Shown: piece by piece, positions 51,161-61,382 of the stretch
How the letters are laid out: each line of letters opens with the position of its first letter
Numbering within the stretch: position 1 is the stretch's first letter
From: HGM12587 sp964602445
GTDB taxonomy: Bacteria > Bacillota > Clostridia > Lachnospirales > Lachnospiraceae
Reading direction: 5' to 3'
Length of the DNA: 64,000 bases
Assembly (NCBI GenBank): GCA_964602445.1
Contig: CAZRQV010000008.1
Span: forward strand, 6,929 to 70,928
Notes under the pieces: model-generated
Databases searched by the model: none
Told to the model about the DNA's origin: nothing
Seen by the model: the letters and a program-made list of their open reading frames with translations, nothing else
Made by a program: the position numbers and the translations under genes

Positions 51161-52192
51161 CTATGTTGCACCGGCTTCCCCGATCGTTTCCCCTTCATTT
51201 GCTTCCTCTTCTACAATCTCCTGCTGAGGTGCCTGTTCCGAAAAACGTACCTGCAAAATTGCCTGTGCATGGTTCAGGGAAAGATATGCATACTTTCCCT
51301 TTTTCGCTGCTTCTTCCTGAAAAATTTCAAACAGTTCTTTTAAAACCTCTTTCGTCAGATAACTGCCTCTCCACTGAAAGATCAACAGTTTTCCCTTTTT
51401 CACTGCCTGGGCAGTCCGCTTCCGTACTTCCTCGTACTTTGTCCAGGACAGCTTTTTCTCTTTATAGTAAGAACCATTTCCATCGGTACATGCCGGCAGA
51501 GGATAGATCAGCGGTTCATGATCCTTAAACACTGCAGAATCATTTACATTAAAATAGTCATAGCGAATGGTTCCGTCTTTTCCCAAAGAATTATCAAAGG
51601 TAACGTCCAGATGATAATAGCTTCCTCCGATGCGCACCACATTCCACATATGACGATATTTGATCCCTTTTTCCGGATTGTTGCCGCACAGTGCAATGAC
51701 ACACCAGATTCCCAGCGCATCACACAGCACCTTCACTGTTTTTGCGATTCCTTCACAGACACCGACTCCTTGTCCCAGCGGTCCGATAATCTCATGGGAA
51801 TATGCTTTTTTTAATTTATCATAACGGACATTCTGACAGATAAAATCATGAATAAACAGCTCTTTTTCCTTTTCATTCATTTTCTCTGCCTGTCTCGCCA
51901 GTTTTTTGATTCTGGAATCCATCGCTTTCTGATGCTCCACAATCTGATTTTTCTTAAATAAATACTCCGGAATGATTTCCGCATTTGGAGAATCTTTATA
52001 ATATCTGTAACTGAATTTCACAGACCAGAAAATTTCCGGATGATCCATACGCACCATAAAATAAATATCCGATAACCGTTTCCCGTCGATTAAAGGAACC
52101 GAAAAAGAAGGAGCCAGTGCTTCCAGCCCCTCTTTGATTCCGTAATATACTTTTTGTTCTGTTTTCGATAACTGATCATAATAATATGCCAT
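51161..52192 (-). CDS. Transglutaminase-like domain protein
   Basis: A 343-residue protein with a transglutaminase-like cysteine protease core at about residues 150-235: Cys in GVGVCEGIAKTVKVLCDALG, His in KYRHMWNVVRIGG, Asp in YYHLDVTFDNSLG, a complete Cys-His-Asp triad. There is no signal peptide or membrane helix, so it should be cytoplasmic. The N-terminal 100 residues and the C-terminal part have no recognised domain. The start MAYYYDQLSK is chosen because AAAGAGG lies 5 bases upstream. It has its own promoter; the substrate is unknown. Confidence 0.8.
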   Translation of the reverse strand: MAYYYDQLSKTEQKVYYGIKEGLEALAPSFSVPLIDGKRLSDIYFMVRMDHPEIFWSVKFSYRYYKDSPNAEIIPEYLFKKNQIVEHQKAMDSRIKKLARQAEKMNEKEKELFIHDFICQNVRYDKLKKAYSHEIIGPLGQGVGVCEGIAKTVKVLCDALGIWCVIALCGNNPEKGIKYRHMWNVVRIGGSYYHLDVTFDNSLGKDGTIRYDYFNVNDSAVFKDHEPLIYPLPACTDGNGSYYKEKKLSWTKYEEVRKRTAQAVKKGKLLIFQWRGSYLTKEVLKELFEIFQEEAAKKGKYAYLSLNHAQAILQVRFSEQAPQQEIVEEEANEGETIGEAGAT

Positions 52193-52226
52193 AAAAACCT
52201 CTTTACTTTCCATGATATCAGTTCAC

Positions 52227-52255
52227 ATTGTATTCAGATTTTCTTCACTCGTCAA
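52227..52255 (-). promoter_or_regulatory. Promoter of the transglutaminase-like gene
   Basis: Minus strand -35 TTGACG (52250-52255), 17-base spacer, -10 TACAAT (52227-52232), within the 78-base gap after sbcC. Confidence 0.7.
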
Positions 52256-52270
52256 TCGCCGGTACTTTCT

Positions 52271-55200
52271 TTAAATTCCAAGATCAGTTTCAACCGTACT
52301 TCCATGATTGGTCTTTTTAACGATCAGTTTCTTCGGAAGAACTTCTTTTAATTCTTCCCTGTGACTGATGATACCGATCAGCTTATTGCTGTTTGACAGC
52401 TCATGCAGCATGTTGAGTGCATCATTCAATGCCTTTTCATCTAAAGTTCCAAATCCTTCATCGATAAACAATGTACCCATCTGAATTCCTCCGGCATTGG
52501 CCGATACACGGTCCGAAAGTCCCAGGGCCAGACTTAATGAAGCAAGAAAACTTTCTCCGCCGGACAGCGTACTTACCGGCCGTTTTTTTCCGGTATACTG
52601 ATCCAGAATATCCAGCTTCAATGCCTCATCTTTCTTTGAATCCAGATCCTCATGCCGATACAGCTGATATTGTCCGCCGCTCATCGGCTGCAGTCTTTTA
52701 TTTGCAGCATGAATGATTCCATCAAACCCTGCAATCTGTACATAGGTTTCCAGCGAAGTTTTACTTGCCCCTGCTGTTTTTCCTCTCAGCAGAGAAGAAA
52801 GATTTCCAAGCAGATTTACTTTTTCCATCTGAACAGCTGCTTTTTCATACTGATTCCTGATTCTGACCAACAGCTCCTGATTCGCCTCTTTCCTGTGGAT
52901 TGTTTTTTGCAGCAGCTTATGTGTGTTTTCACGTAATTCTCTGCTCGCATCTCGTTCCTCTTTTACTTTTTTCTCGTCTCTGCGCTGCTTTCCCTGAATC
53001 TCTTTTTCTGCATTTTGGAATTCTGCCGCATTGACTGCCACCTTTTCTTTATGACTTTGCAGCAGTTTTTCCTGACGTTCAAGCTCTTCCTTCGGTACCA
53101 AAACTTCCAAAAATGCTTTCTCAGTTACAAAACCGGACGCTGTTCTCTGGATTTCATAACATTTTTCTTTTTTCTCCAGTTCCGAACAATGATCTTCATA
53201 CAGTTCTCTGCTTCTTTCTAAAGCCGCTTCTGCACCGGAACTTCGCAGTTTTGCGTTTTCCAGTTCTTTCTGTCTTTCTTCGATTTCATTCAGACATTTT
53301 TCTGCCTCCTGTTCCAGCTCCGTACGCTTTTCTCTGGCTTCTTTCAAAGTTCCGTACGGAAGAGGCTTCATTCCCTGCAGTTGCCCCTGTAACGCCGAAA
53401 GACTCTTTTCCTGCTCTCCCAATTCTTTCTTTAACACATCCAAATTCTCGGTCTGTTCTCTTTGCTCTTTTGCAGCTTTTTCAAGCTTAATTTCTAATTC
53501 ATGTAGTTCTTTCTGCGCTTTTTTCTGGCATTCCAATTGTTCTGACACTTTGTTCTCTTCTTTTTTCGCTGATTCCCGCAGTTCTTTTAATTCTTTTACA
53601 AAAAATTCCAGATCCACTTCGATGCCGACATTTTGCTCAGCCTTATCCACGTCCAGTTCTTTCCACGCCTGTTCCTGAAACGTCCTTGTCTCCGTTTCAT
53701 AAGCAGCTTTCGCAGAAACCGCTGTACTATGGGCATTATTTTTTTTCTGTTCCAGCTGATCACGAGCTTCTTTTGCCTTTTCCAGCATTTCCTGCGTCAC
53801 ACTTTCTGCGGTCAATACTGCCGGATGAGGATGGGAACGTGATCCGCACACCGGACACGCTTCTCCTTCTGTCAGTTTTGCAGCAAGAATCCCTGCCTGG
53901 GATTTTTCAAATGCATTTTCCATGCGATCATAGCTATCTTTGCACTGATCGTAATCTTGTCTTCTTTCTTCATATTCCTTTTGTGCTTCCCGAAGTTCCT
54001 CTTCCTTTTTCTGAAGCTTCGGATATTCCTCATCGATCAGCTCCCTACATCTGTCTATTTTTTCTGACCATTCTTTCTTTTTCTGTTCATAGATCAGAAC
54101 TTTTTGCGGTGCCTCTGCCCGCTCTTTTTTTCCTTCCTCCCAGTTTTCTATCTGCTCTTTTCTATGATTCAGTTCTGTTTCTGCCCGATCGATCGTTTTC
54201 TGAACAGCGGCTTCTTTCTGCTGACTCTTCAAAATCTCCTGCTGCAGGCGATCTCTCTGTTCGTATTGAGCTTCTTCCTCTTTCATCAGTGCCGCTTTTT
54301 CTTTCCACTCCTGTGCCTGACCTTTTTGAGACACTGCCGTTTCATAGTCTTTTTTCGCTCGTTCTTCATTTTCTTCAGCAAGTCTTCGATTTTCCTTCGC
54401 AGCTGTCCACGCCGCTTCTGCCGCCTGCTGCTTCTTTTTCCATTCCTGATAACTGTCATAACACGGTTTTACATCATACACCGCTTTTTTCTCTTCCTGA
54501 AGCCAATGCTCCAGCCGATCTATTTCCGGCTGTTTCTGTTCCAATGCTGCCTTTTCAGCACAAAGCTTATCATAGTTTAAAAATAATTTTTGTTCATTGG
54601 AAACCTGGATATATTCCTTTTCTTTTTCCGTGGCAGCAGCATCCGCCTGCCTGTATTTTTCCTGCTGTTCCTCTTCCGCCATCTGATCTTCTGCAATCAG
54701 CTGCTCCAGAAGTGTGAAGCGTTCTTCCGACTGATATCGGATCTTATTCTCCACCGCAAGCTGCTTTTGCCGTTCTAATGCTTCCTGATAAGCACTTCCT
54801 TCGCCGCATACAACACTGTCAAAATACTGGGCAATACTCCTGTAAATATTTTCGGTTTCTTCTTTTACCTTCTGATACCGTTCCTCCATCCGATTTCCCA
54901 TCCTTTGATAACCGGCTGTGGAAAACAATTTCTGCAGGATTTCTCCCCGCGCTTTCGGATCCGCATTCAGAACTTTTCGAAATTCCCCCTGTGCAATCAT
55001 GGAAATCTGTTTAAACTGTTCATAATTGATCCTTAACAGCTGTACTACTGCTTCATCCACCTGTGTAACTCCCGAGATCGGCGGCTCCGGGAATCGATAA
55101 AACTCTGCTTTCGCTGCTCTCTCCGTTACTCCCGTTCCTCTCAGTTTCTCTGCGGTATAGGACGGATAACGTTTGATCCTGTATTCTCTGTCCAGATGGG

Positions 55201-55450
55201 AAAACATAAATTCCACATAAGTTTCTTCCTGTTTCTCTGCGAAATCACTGCGTAAACTTTTAACGTCCCTGTCCATTCCGCTGGTTTTATGAAACAATGC
55301 AAATGTAATCGCATCAAAGATCGTAGTTTTTCCTGCGCCGGTATCACCAGTGATCAAAAAGATTCCCTGATCACCAAACGCTTCAAAATCCACTTCCGCT
55401 TTGGATGCATATGGTCCAAAAGCATTCATCACCAATTTGATCGGTTTCAT
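52271..55450 (-). CDS. sbcC: Exonuclease SbcC (Rad50-like ATPase)
   Basis: A 1059-residue SMC-like protein. N-terminal Walker A is ITGDTGAGKTTIFDAI; two long coiled-coil arms follow (about 180-500 and 560-880), joined by a zinc hook at EGEACPVCGSRSHP; the C-terminal signature LSGGESFLASLSLALGLSD and Walker B TLFIDEGFGTLD complete the ATPase head. With SbcD it cleaves DNA hairpins and palindromes and processes double-strand ends. It overlaps sbcD by 4 bases. Confidence 0.96.
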   Translation of the reverse strand: MKPIKLVMNAFGPYASKAEVDFEAFGDQGIFLITGDTGAGKTTIFDAITFALFHKTSGMDRDVKSLRSDFAEKQEETYVEFMFSHLDREYRIKRYPSYTAEKLRGTGVTERAAKAEFYRFPEPPISGVTQVDEAVVQLLRINYEQFKQISMIAQGEFRKVLNADPKARGEILQKLFSTAGYQRMGNRMEERYQKVKEETENIYRSIAQYFDSVVCGEGSAYQEALERQKQLAVENKIRYQSEERFTLLEQLIAEDQMAEEEQQEKYRQADAAATEKEKEYIQVSNEQKLFLNYDKLCAEKAALEQKQPEIDRLEHWLQEEKKAVYDVKPCYDSYQEWKKKQQAAEAAWTAAKENRRLAEENEERAKKDYETAVSQKGQAQEWKEKAALMKEEEAQYEQRDRLQQEILKSQQKEAAVQKTIDRAETELNHRKEQIENWEEGKKERAEAPQKVLIYEQKKKEWSEKIDRCRELIDEEYPKLQKKEEELREAQKEYEERRQDYDQCKDSYDRMENAFEKSQAGILAAKLTEGEACPVCGSRSHPHPAVLTAESVTQEMLEKAKEARDQLEQKKNNAHSTAVSAKAAYETETRTFQEQAWKELDVDKAEQNVGIEVDLEFFVKELKELRESAKKEENKVSEQLECQKKAQKELHELEIKLEKAAKEQREQTENLDVLKKELGEQEKSLSALQGQLQGMKPLPYGTLKEAREKRTELEQEAEKCLNEIEERQKELENAKLRSSGAEAALERSRELYEDHCSELEKKEKCYEIQRTASGFVTEKAFLEVLVPKEELERQEKLLQSHKEKVAVNAAEFQNAEKEIQGKQRRDEKKVKEERDASRELRENTHKLLQKTIHRKEANQELLVRIRNQYEKAAVQMEKVNLLGNLSSLLRGKTAGASKTSLETYVQIAGFDGIIHAANKRLQPMSGGQYQLYRHEDLDSKKDEALKLDILDQYTGKKRPVSTLSGGESFLASLSLALGLSDRVSANAGGIQMGTLFIDEGFGTLDEKALNDALNMLHELSNSNKLIGIISHREELKEVLPKKLIVKKTNHGSTVETDLGI

Positions 55451-56598
55451 TCAATCACCCCCGCTTCTCTGGCTACTTCCATCAATACTTCCCATTCTTC
55501 TCTGCTCGGCTCAGTTCCCCGATAAGTATTAAAAAATCCATTGATCAGCTCTTCAAAACTTTTTCCTTCGGTTTCAAACTCTGCATTCTCTTCCATCAAT
55601 GCCCGTGTCTCCTGATTATCATAATCCATCTTCATTACCCTTGGATACACTTCCCGCAGCCTGGCCATTGCATCAAACTGAGACCTTTCGTCTGTCAGCG
55701 TTGCATAAATATAATCTTCGGTATCTTCTGCATGACAGAGCAGTTCCTGTAATTGTCCCCGGATATGTCGGATCTCTCTTTTGGGTTTGATCGAAACCAG
55801 ATCCACCGTTACATTTCCTTTTTCTTTCAGTGTAATGATCGGAATCGTCTTCTGTCTGTTGAGCTCCCGCTCATTTAAGGAATATTTCAAAAGAGAACCG
55901 GAATATCGGCAGGTTTCCCTTCCCACCGCCTGACTGCTGTGAATATGTCCCATGGCAACATAGTCAAAATCATCAAAACAATCTGCACTGATTCGATCTA
56001 CCGTTCCTACATTCAACAGGATTGTTTCCGAACCGGCAAGTTCCGGCTCTGTTTCCACACTGCTTCCGGTTACAAATTGGTGAACTACAATGACATTTCG
56101 TTCCTCTTTCTGTAAGTTGCAATGCTTCAATGCCGTTTGAAATGCATCATCATAGGTATTCATCTTTTCTTCCGGAAAATAATGCGCAACTCTGGACGCT
56201 TTCACATACGGCATCAGCCAGATATGAAGCGGCCCATAAGCATCTTCGATATCAATGCAGCGAACCGTTCCATCATATCTTCCTGCAATATAAATATTGT
56301 TTTTTTCAAATAAGCGGCTTCCATAGTTCAATCGCTCATCTGAATCATGATTTCCGCTAACCGCAAAAACCTGTTTTCCCATTTCAGCCATCTTCGTCAA
56401 AAATTCATCCAAAACTTTAACCGCTTCTTCGCTTGGAACCGAACGGTCAAAAATATCGCCTGCCAAAAGCACCGCATCGATTGCTTCCTGTTTTATCAAA
56501 TCTATGATCTGCTCCAGCATATATTTCTGATCTTCGATCATATGAAACTCATTCACATGCTTTCCTAAATGAAGATCACCCAAATGAATCAATTTCAT
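55447..56598 (-). CDS. sbcD: Exonuclease SbcD (Mre11-like nuclease)
   Basis: A 383-residue manganese-dependent phosphoesterase, partner of SbcC. The metal motifs are LGDLHLGK, LAGDIFDRS, SGNHDSDERL, VVHQF and MGHIHSSQ. The C-terminal part should bind the SbcC coiled-coil base. The start MKLIHLGDL is set by GGAGG 8 bases upstream; the longer open frame adds 41 residues with no ribosome site. It heads the sbcDC pair. Confidence 0.95.
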   Translation of the reverse strand: MKLIHLGDLHLGKHVNEFHMIEDQKYMLEQIIDLIKQEAIDAVLLAGDIFDRSVPSEEAVKVLDEFLTKMAEMGKQVFAVSGNHDSDERLNYGSRLFEKNNIYIAGRYDGTVRCIDIEDAYGPLHIWLMPYVKASRVAHYFPEEKMNTYDDAFQTALKHCNLQKEERNVIVVHQFVTGSSVETEPELAGSETILLNVGTVDRISADCFDDFDYVAMGHIHSSQAVGRETCRYSGSLLKYSLNERELNRQKTIPIITLKEKGNVTVDLVSIKPKREIRHIRGQLQELLCHAEDTEDYIYATLTDERSQFDAMARLREVYPRVMKMDYDNQETRALMEENAEFETEGKSFEELINGFFNTYRGTEPSREEWEVLMEVAREAGVIE

Positions 56599-56707
56599 AA
56601 ATGACACCTCCGTATTCTGTTCATTTTCTGTCTCTATCTTATCGTATCTGCGTAGGAAACACAAACCTTGGACAATGTAATTTAAAATAAGCAATTCCCC
56701 AAAAATG

Positions 56708-56760
56708 CAAAAAAGGAGCATTACTCCATAACTGAAAAATCAGCTATTTTGTAACACTCC
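56708..56760 (-). terminator. Terminator after the phosphate transporter region
   Basis: On the minus strand GGAG(TG)TTAC pairs with GTAA(TG)CTCC, with an inner AGCTGA/TCAGTT stem, followed by a T6 run. It probably ends the transcript of the sodium/phosphate cotransporter gene. Confidence 0.65.
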
Positions 56761-56990
56761 ATCCAAATCCGATCAAGTAATATTTTCTACTTAGTCATTA
56801 TTGAGCAGAAATACAATTTACAAAATCTTCAGCGGTTTTAAATACTGATTATGATACCAAACTACGAAGTTCTTTCATACTTTTCTCCGTAATGATCATG
56901 CCGCAATCTAATTTGTATTGGATCCTGGTAATACCGTTATTTTCAAAAGACTCTCGCCGTCACACAATTGGAACAGAAATTTTTCATCCG
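56761..56990 (-). other. Gap with a possible decayed coding remnant
   Basis: No intact gene. On the minus strand two adjacent frames read protein-like in succession: KFLFQLCDGESLLKI, then after a shift ITRIQYKLDCGMIITEKSMK and ELRSLVS with a stop. This could be the end of a frameshifted gene after the phosphate transporter, but it matches no family I know and may be chance. Confidence 0.25.
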
Positions 56991-58631
56991 TTATGCGATT
57001 TCCATTTTTAACATTTCGTTGGCAATGTTCAGCGCATGATCGCCGATACGCTCGAAATCTGTCAGCATTTCAGAAAATAAGATGCTTCCTTCGTCGCTGC
57101 ATTTTCCTGCATGGATTCTTGCATACATATTGTTTCTATACAATGCAGTCATATCATCGATTTTCTGTTCCATACAGGCAACTTTTTCATGCCATTCCAC
57201 ATAATCAGAAGGTCTTTCCAAAAGTACCTTAAAAACTTCCATACAGACCTTTTTCATCTGTACAAGTTCTTCGTTGGCTGCCTGAGAGAAAGTGATCTTT
57301 TTCTCTGAAAGCATTTTGGAATATCCTGCAATATTAATCGCATGATCACTCAGTCGTTCGATGTTGCTGCTGATGGAGAACAGACTGTTAAAGATCTGAC
57401 TGCCGGAAGTTGTGGTTTCGTGAGAGATTGCTGCTGTAATATAGGTAGAAATTTCTTTATTCAGGAAATCCACATATTCTTCTCGTTCTTCTACCACTGC
57501 CAGTTTACTTTTATTTTTTTCGATGACTACTTCAAATGCTTCTGCTACATTTTCTTTTGCCATGTCCATCATTCGCATCAGTTCCTGCTTAATTCCTTCG
57601 CCACAGATCATGACACCACCCAGCATATCATTATTAATATGTTTCATATCCAGCAAATGTTTCACATGCATTTCTTCGGTTTCCGGTTCTCCGGCTTTTT
57701 CACGCAGAATCACGGTTGCGATCTTACCTAAATAAGTACCTACCGGAAGCAGCAGCAGTGTTGTTACGATATTAAACATCGTATGTAAATTTGCAATCTG
57801 TGCCGGAGCATTTCCCGGTGTCCATCCTTCTACCAGTGCAATGATCGGTGTTGCCAGACAAAGAGTGGTAAATACGAGGGTTCCGAACACGTTAAACATA
57901 ATGTGGATCACTGTGGTTCGTTTTGCATTGGTATTGGTTCCGATCGAAGCTAAGAAAGCGGTGATACAGGTACCGATATTCTGCCCGAATAATACGAATG
58001 CCGCACTCTTTAAGCCGATCACGCCGCTGCCTGCCAGCGCCTGCAAAATACCGACCGATGCAGAAGAAGACTGGATCAATGCAGTAAATACGGTTCCTGC
58101 CAGAATTCCCAGCAATGGATTTTCGAATTTGGTAAGCAGACCTACAAATGCTTCCGAAGCTGCCAGCGGTTTCATCGCTGCGCCCATCATATCCATACCG
58201 ATAAAGAGAACCCCAAGACCTGCCATGATCTCTCCGATATGTTTGATCTTTTCATTCTTTAAAAATACAATGGCTGCTACCCCAATAAATGCGATCAGCG
58301 GTGCGATCGCTCCCACATCCAATGCGATCAGCTGTCCGGTAATGGTTGTACCGATATTGGCACCCATAATGATCCAGATTGCCTGATTTAAGGTCATCAT
58401 ACCTGAATTTACAAAACCAACCACCATAACTGTCGTTGCAGAAGAAGACTGAATGACAGCTGTGATCAGTGCACCTACTAAAACTCCCAGAAATCTGTTT
58501 GCTGTCAGTTTTTCCAGAATTGTTTTCATCTTGTTGCCGGCAGCAGATTCAAGACCCGTGCTCATCATCTGCATTCCGTAAAGGAATAATGCCAGGCCTC
58601 CTAACAGCCCCATAAAATTTGTAACATCCAT
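56991..58631 (-). CDS. Na+/phosphate cotransporter (NptA-like) with PhoU-like C-terminal domain
   Basis: A 546-residue protein. The N-terminal 310 residues form the membrane part with the two inverted NaPi repeats, each with a QSSSA motif (ITAVIQSSSATTVMVVGFV; TALIQSSSASVGILQALAGS). The C-terminal 200 residues are soluble and helical with PhoU-like repeats (IERLSDHAINIAGYSKML; FERIGDHALNIANEMLKMEI). It probably takes up phosphate with Na+, the PhoU-like tail perhaps gating it. The start MDVTNFMGLL is preferred because AAAGGA lies 8 bases upstream. It lies 93 bases downstream of the P-type ATPase. Confidence 0.9.
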   Translation of the reverse strand: MDVTNFMGLLGGLALFLYGMQMMSTGLESAAGNKMKTILEKLTANRFLGVLVGALITAVIQSSSATTVMVVGFVNSGMMTLNQAIWIIMGANIGTTITGQLIALDVGAIAPLIAFIGVAAIVFLKNEKIKHIGEIMAGLGVLFIGMDMMGAAMKPLAASEAFVGLLTKFENPLLGILAGTVFTALIQSSSASVGILQALAGSGVIGLKSAAFVLFGQNIGTCITAFLASIGTNTNAKRTTVIHIMFNVFGTLVFTTLCLATPIIALVEGWTPGNAPAQIANLHTMFNIVTTLLLLPVGTYLGKIATVILREKAGEPETEEMHVKHLLDMKHINNDMLGGVMICGEGIKQELMRMMDMAKENVAEAFEVVIEKNKSKLAVVEEREEYVDFLNKEISTYITAAISHETTTSGSQIFNSLFSISSNIERLSDHAINIAGYSKMLSEKKITFSQAANEELVQMKKVCMEVFKVLLERPSDYVEWHEKVACMEQKIDDMTALYRNNMYARIHAGKCSDEGSILFSEMLTDFERIGDHALNIANEMLKMEIA

Positions 58632-58724
58632 ATTTAATATCCTTTCAAACGTTTCCATAGAATGGCTGATTTTTTCGCCAGCCAAACCCCATACTAACAA
58701 ATGGTTTTTTCTTTTTCAATTCGC

Positions 58725-61343
58725 CTAAGCTCTTTTTAACCATTCCTTAGCCATTCTTCCCATCTGGATCACGACTGTCGGAATCACTGCCAACAGAAAG
58801 ATCCAAAGTATCTGTGTCATTTCCAAAGACTCTGCCATAAACAGTCCCTGCAGACCCGGAACAAAGAGAACTGCAGCCAGTAATACGACTCCTACCGCAA
58901 ATGCTGCAACACTCCACTGATTGCTCATGATCCCGATCTTTTTCAGTGAAAATTCACTTCTGCAGCTAAATCCGTGGAACAGTCTTGCCAATGTTAAAGT
59001 GGCAAATGCCATGGTACTTGCAGTCATTGGATTTCTTTCCAATCCCAGATAATACGCCGTCTGTGTGACTGCGGCGATCAGCACACCGTAACCTGCCAGG
59101 TTTGCCATGAAATTTTTCGTTAAAATTCCTGTTTTTGGATCTCTCGGCTGATCTTTCAGCAATTCCCGATCTGACGGCTCCATACCAATGGCCAATGCAG
59201 GCAGGGAATCGGTCAAAAGATTGATGAACAGAAGATGCACCGATTCAAACGGTGTATCCAGTACCATTACGGAACAGAACAGCACCACCAGAATTGCCGC
59301 CATATTTCCGGAAAGTAAAAACTGAATCGCATTTCTGATATTTCTATATACATTTCTTCCGTTCAGTACCGCTTTCATAATGGTTGCAAAATTATCATCT
59401 GCCAGAATCATCGCTGATGCATCTTTGGACACTTCTGTTCCTGTGATTCCCATCGCCACACCAATATCCGCTTTTTTCAGTGCCGGAGCATCATTGACAC
59501 CGTCCCCTGTCATGGCTACGATTCTTCCTTTTTTCTGCCATGCATCTACGATCCGGATCTTATTTTCCGGCGACACTCTGGCATAGACAGAAATGTGTTC
59601 CAGCTTCTGATCCAACTCTCCCTCTGACATCTTATCCAGTTCCTGTCCGGTAACTGCCAGATCCCCGTCTTGATAGATTCCGATCTGTTTGGCAATGGCA
59701 GTTGCTGTTACCTTATGATCTCCTGTGATCATGACCGGACGAATTCCTGCGCCAATGGCATCTTTTACTGCTCCTTTGGACTCTTCCCTTGGCGGATCCA
59801 TCATGGAAACCAGTCCGATAAAGGTCAGATCAGATTCATCTTCCATCGACAGACAATTGGTTTCTTCGCATTCTTTATAAGCAAAGGCCAGGACACGCAG
59901 CCCGTTTTCTGAAAATGTCTGATTCTGCTCTAAGATCTTCTGTTTTTCTTCTTCTGTAATCCGGTGGATTCCGTCAGAAGATATGATATTTTTCACTCTG
60001 TCTAAGAGTACGTCCACAGCCCCTTTGGTCAGGATCGTCGGTACACCATGAACCCGATATTTGCTGCTCATCAGTTTACGGTCAGAGTCAAATGGAAGTT
60101 CTTCCATACGAGGCATCATGCTTCGAAGATCTTCTTCGTTAATACCAGCACTGTCCAAACCGGCTTTTCTTGCCATATTCAACAGACAAGTTTCCGTCGG
60201 ATCTCCGATGTCTTTTCCGCTATGAATGGTGGAATCATTATTTAAGATCGCTGCATACAGCAAATACCGATGAACAGTGGAAGTCAGCTGCAGTTCCTCC
60301 GGCTGCACACAGGTTCCATCAATGTAAACTTCCTGAACCGTCATCTTATTCTGGGTCAATGTTCCTGTTTTATCGGAACAGATCACCGATACACAGCCCA
60401 GACTTTCCACGGCTTTCAGATCTTTGATAATGGTATGATCTGCAGCCATTTTTCTCGTTCCCATTGCCTGCACGATCGTAACGATAGAGCTTAATGCTTC
60501 CGGAATTGCTGCAACTGCCAGCGCAACTGCAAACATCAAAGAATCCAACACCGGTTCGCCCTGCCAGATTCTCATTCCAAATACGATCCCACTGATGACC
60601 ATGATGACCATGGCAAGTTTTTTGCTGAAATCATCTAAACTGACTTGTAACGGTGTCTTTTTCTCTTTTGTATCATTCATCAGGGCTGCAATCTTGCCCA
60701 TTTCCGTATTCATACCGGTAGCTGTAACCAGAACATTGGCTCTTCCGTAAGTAACCAGACTTCCGGAAAAGACCATATTATAACGATCTCCTAAGGCAGC
60801 CTCTGTTTCGATGGTTTCCTCTTTTTTGTCTACATTGGCTGATTCTCCCGTCAGAGAACTTTCATTGACCTGAAGAGAAAAATTTTCCATGATCCTGCCA
60901 TCCGCCGCGATCATATCTCCAGCTTCCAACATCAAAAGATCACCCGGAACTACTTCTTTCGATGGAATCTCTTTTCGGATTCCATCTCTGAAAACCTTTG
61001 CTTTCGGTGCGGACAGTTCTTTCAAAGAGTCCAGCGACTTTTCTGCTTTTACATACTGAACGGTTCCCAACACTGCATTTAATATGATCACTGCAAAAAT
61101 AACGATGGTACTTTCCACATTTCCGGACACCATAGAGATTAATGCTGCTATGATCAGAATAACGACCAGCAGATCCGCGAACTGTTCCAGAAAGACCTGC
61201 ATCACTCCTTTCTTTCCCTTTTCCTCCAAAGCATTTTCCCCATACTTCTCCAGCAATTGTGTCGCTTCCTTTTCCGAAATTCCGGAAGCACTGCCGAAGG
61301 ATTCCAATAATTCTTCCTTCGTTTTCTGATAAATTTCTTTCAC
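58725..61343 (-). CDS. P-type cation ATPase, calcium/manganese-type (P2A-like), riboswitch-controlled
   Basis: An 872-residue P-type ATPase. TGES loop in NESSLTGESANVDKK, phosphorylation site VICSDKTGTLTQNKMT, hinge MTGDGVNDAPALKKADIGVA. Helix 4 reads VAAIPEALSSIVT (PEAL in place of PEGL) and helix 6 NLLTDSLPALAIG, which fits the SERCA/LMCA-like group that exports Ca2+ or Mn2+. An N-terminal cation-ATPase domain of about 70 residues is present. The start is a GTG six bases after AAAGGAGA; the longer frame runs through the riboswitch. The manganese riboswitch upstream suggests Mn2+ is exported or at least sensed. Confidence 0.93.
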   Translation of the reverse strand: MKEIYQKTKEELLESFGSASGISEKEATQLLEKYGENALEEKGKKGVMQVFLEQFADLLVVILIIAALISMVSGNVESTIVIFAVIILNAVLGTVQYVKAEKSLDSLKELSAPKAKVFRDGIRKEIPSKEVVPGDLLMLEAGDMIAADGRIMENFSLQVNESSLTGESANVDKKEETIETEAALGDRYNMVFSGSLVTYGRANVLVTATGMNTEMGKIAALMNDTKEKKTPLQVSLDDFSKKLAMVIMVISGIVFGMRIWQGEPVLDSLMFAVALAVAAIPEALSSIVTIVQAMGTRKMAADHTIIKDLKAVESLGCVSVICSDKTGTLTQNKMTVQEVYIDGTCVQPEELQLTSTVHRYLLYAAILNNDSTIHSGKDIGDPTETCLLNMARKAGLDSAGINEEDLRSMMPRMEELPFDSDRKLMSSKYRVHGVPTILTKGAVDVLLDRVKNIISSDGIHRITEEEKQKILEQNQTFSENGLRVLAFAYKECEETNCLSMEDESDLTFIGLVSMMDPPREESKGAVKDAIGAGIRPVMITGDHKVTATAIAKQIGIYQDGDLAVTGQELDKMSEGELDQKLEHISVYARVSPENKIRIVDAWQKKGRIVAMTGDGVNDAPALKKADIGVAMGITGTEVSKDASAMILADDNFATIMKAVLNGRNVYRNIRNAIQFLLSGNMAAILVVLFCSVMVLDTPFESVHLLFINLLTDSLPALAIGMEPSDRELLKDQPRDPKTGILTKNFMANLAGYGVLIAAVTQTAYYLGLERNPMTASTMAFATLTLARLFHGFSCRSEFSLKKIGIMSNQWSVAAFAVGVVLLAAVLFVPGLQGLFMAESLEMTQILWIFLLAVIPTVVIQMGRMAKEWLKRA

Positions 61344-61382
61344 GCTGATTCTCCTTTCAATTCTATGATCAAGCAATTCTGC

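Noticed and set aside
53686..54717. 343-codon plus-strand ORF inside sbcC
   Set aside because: It is the reverse-frame shadow of the coiled-coil coding sequence (Leu/Phe/Ser/Pro-rich), with no ribosome site or family match.
55447..56721. SbcD starting at 56721
   Set aside because: The added 41 residues are low-complexity hydrophobic sequence without a ribosome site; MKLIHLGDL has GGAGG 8 bases upstream.
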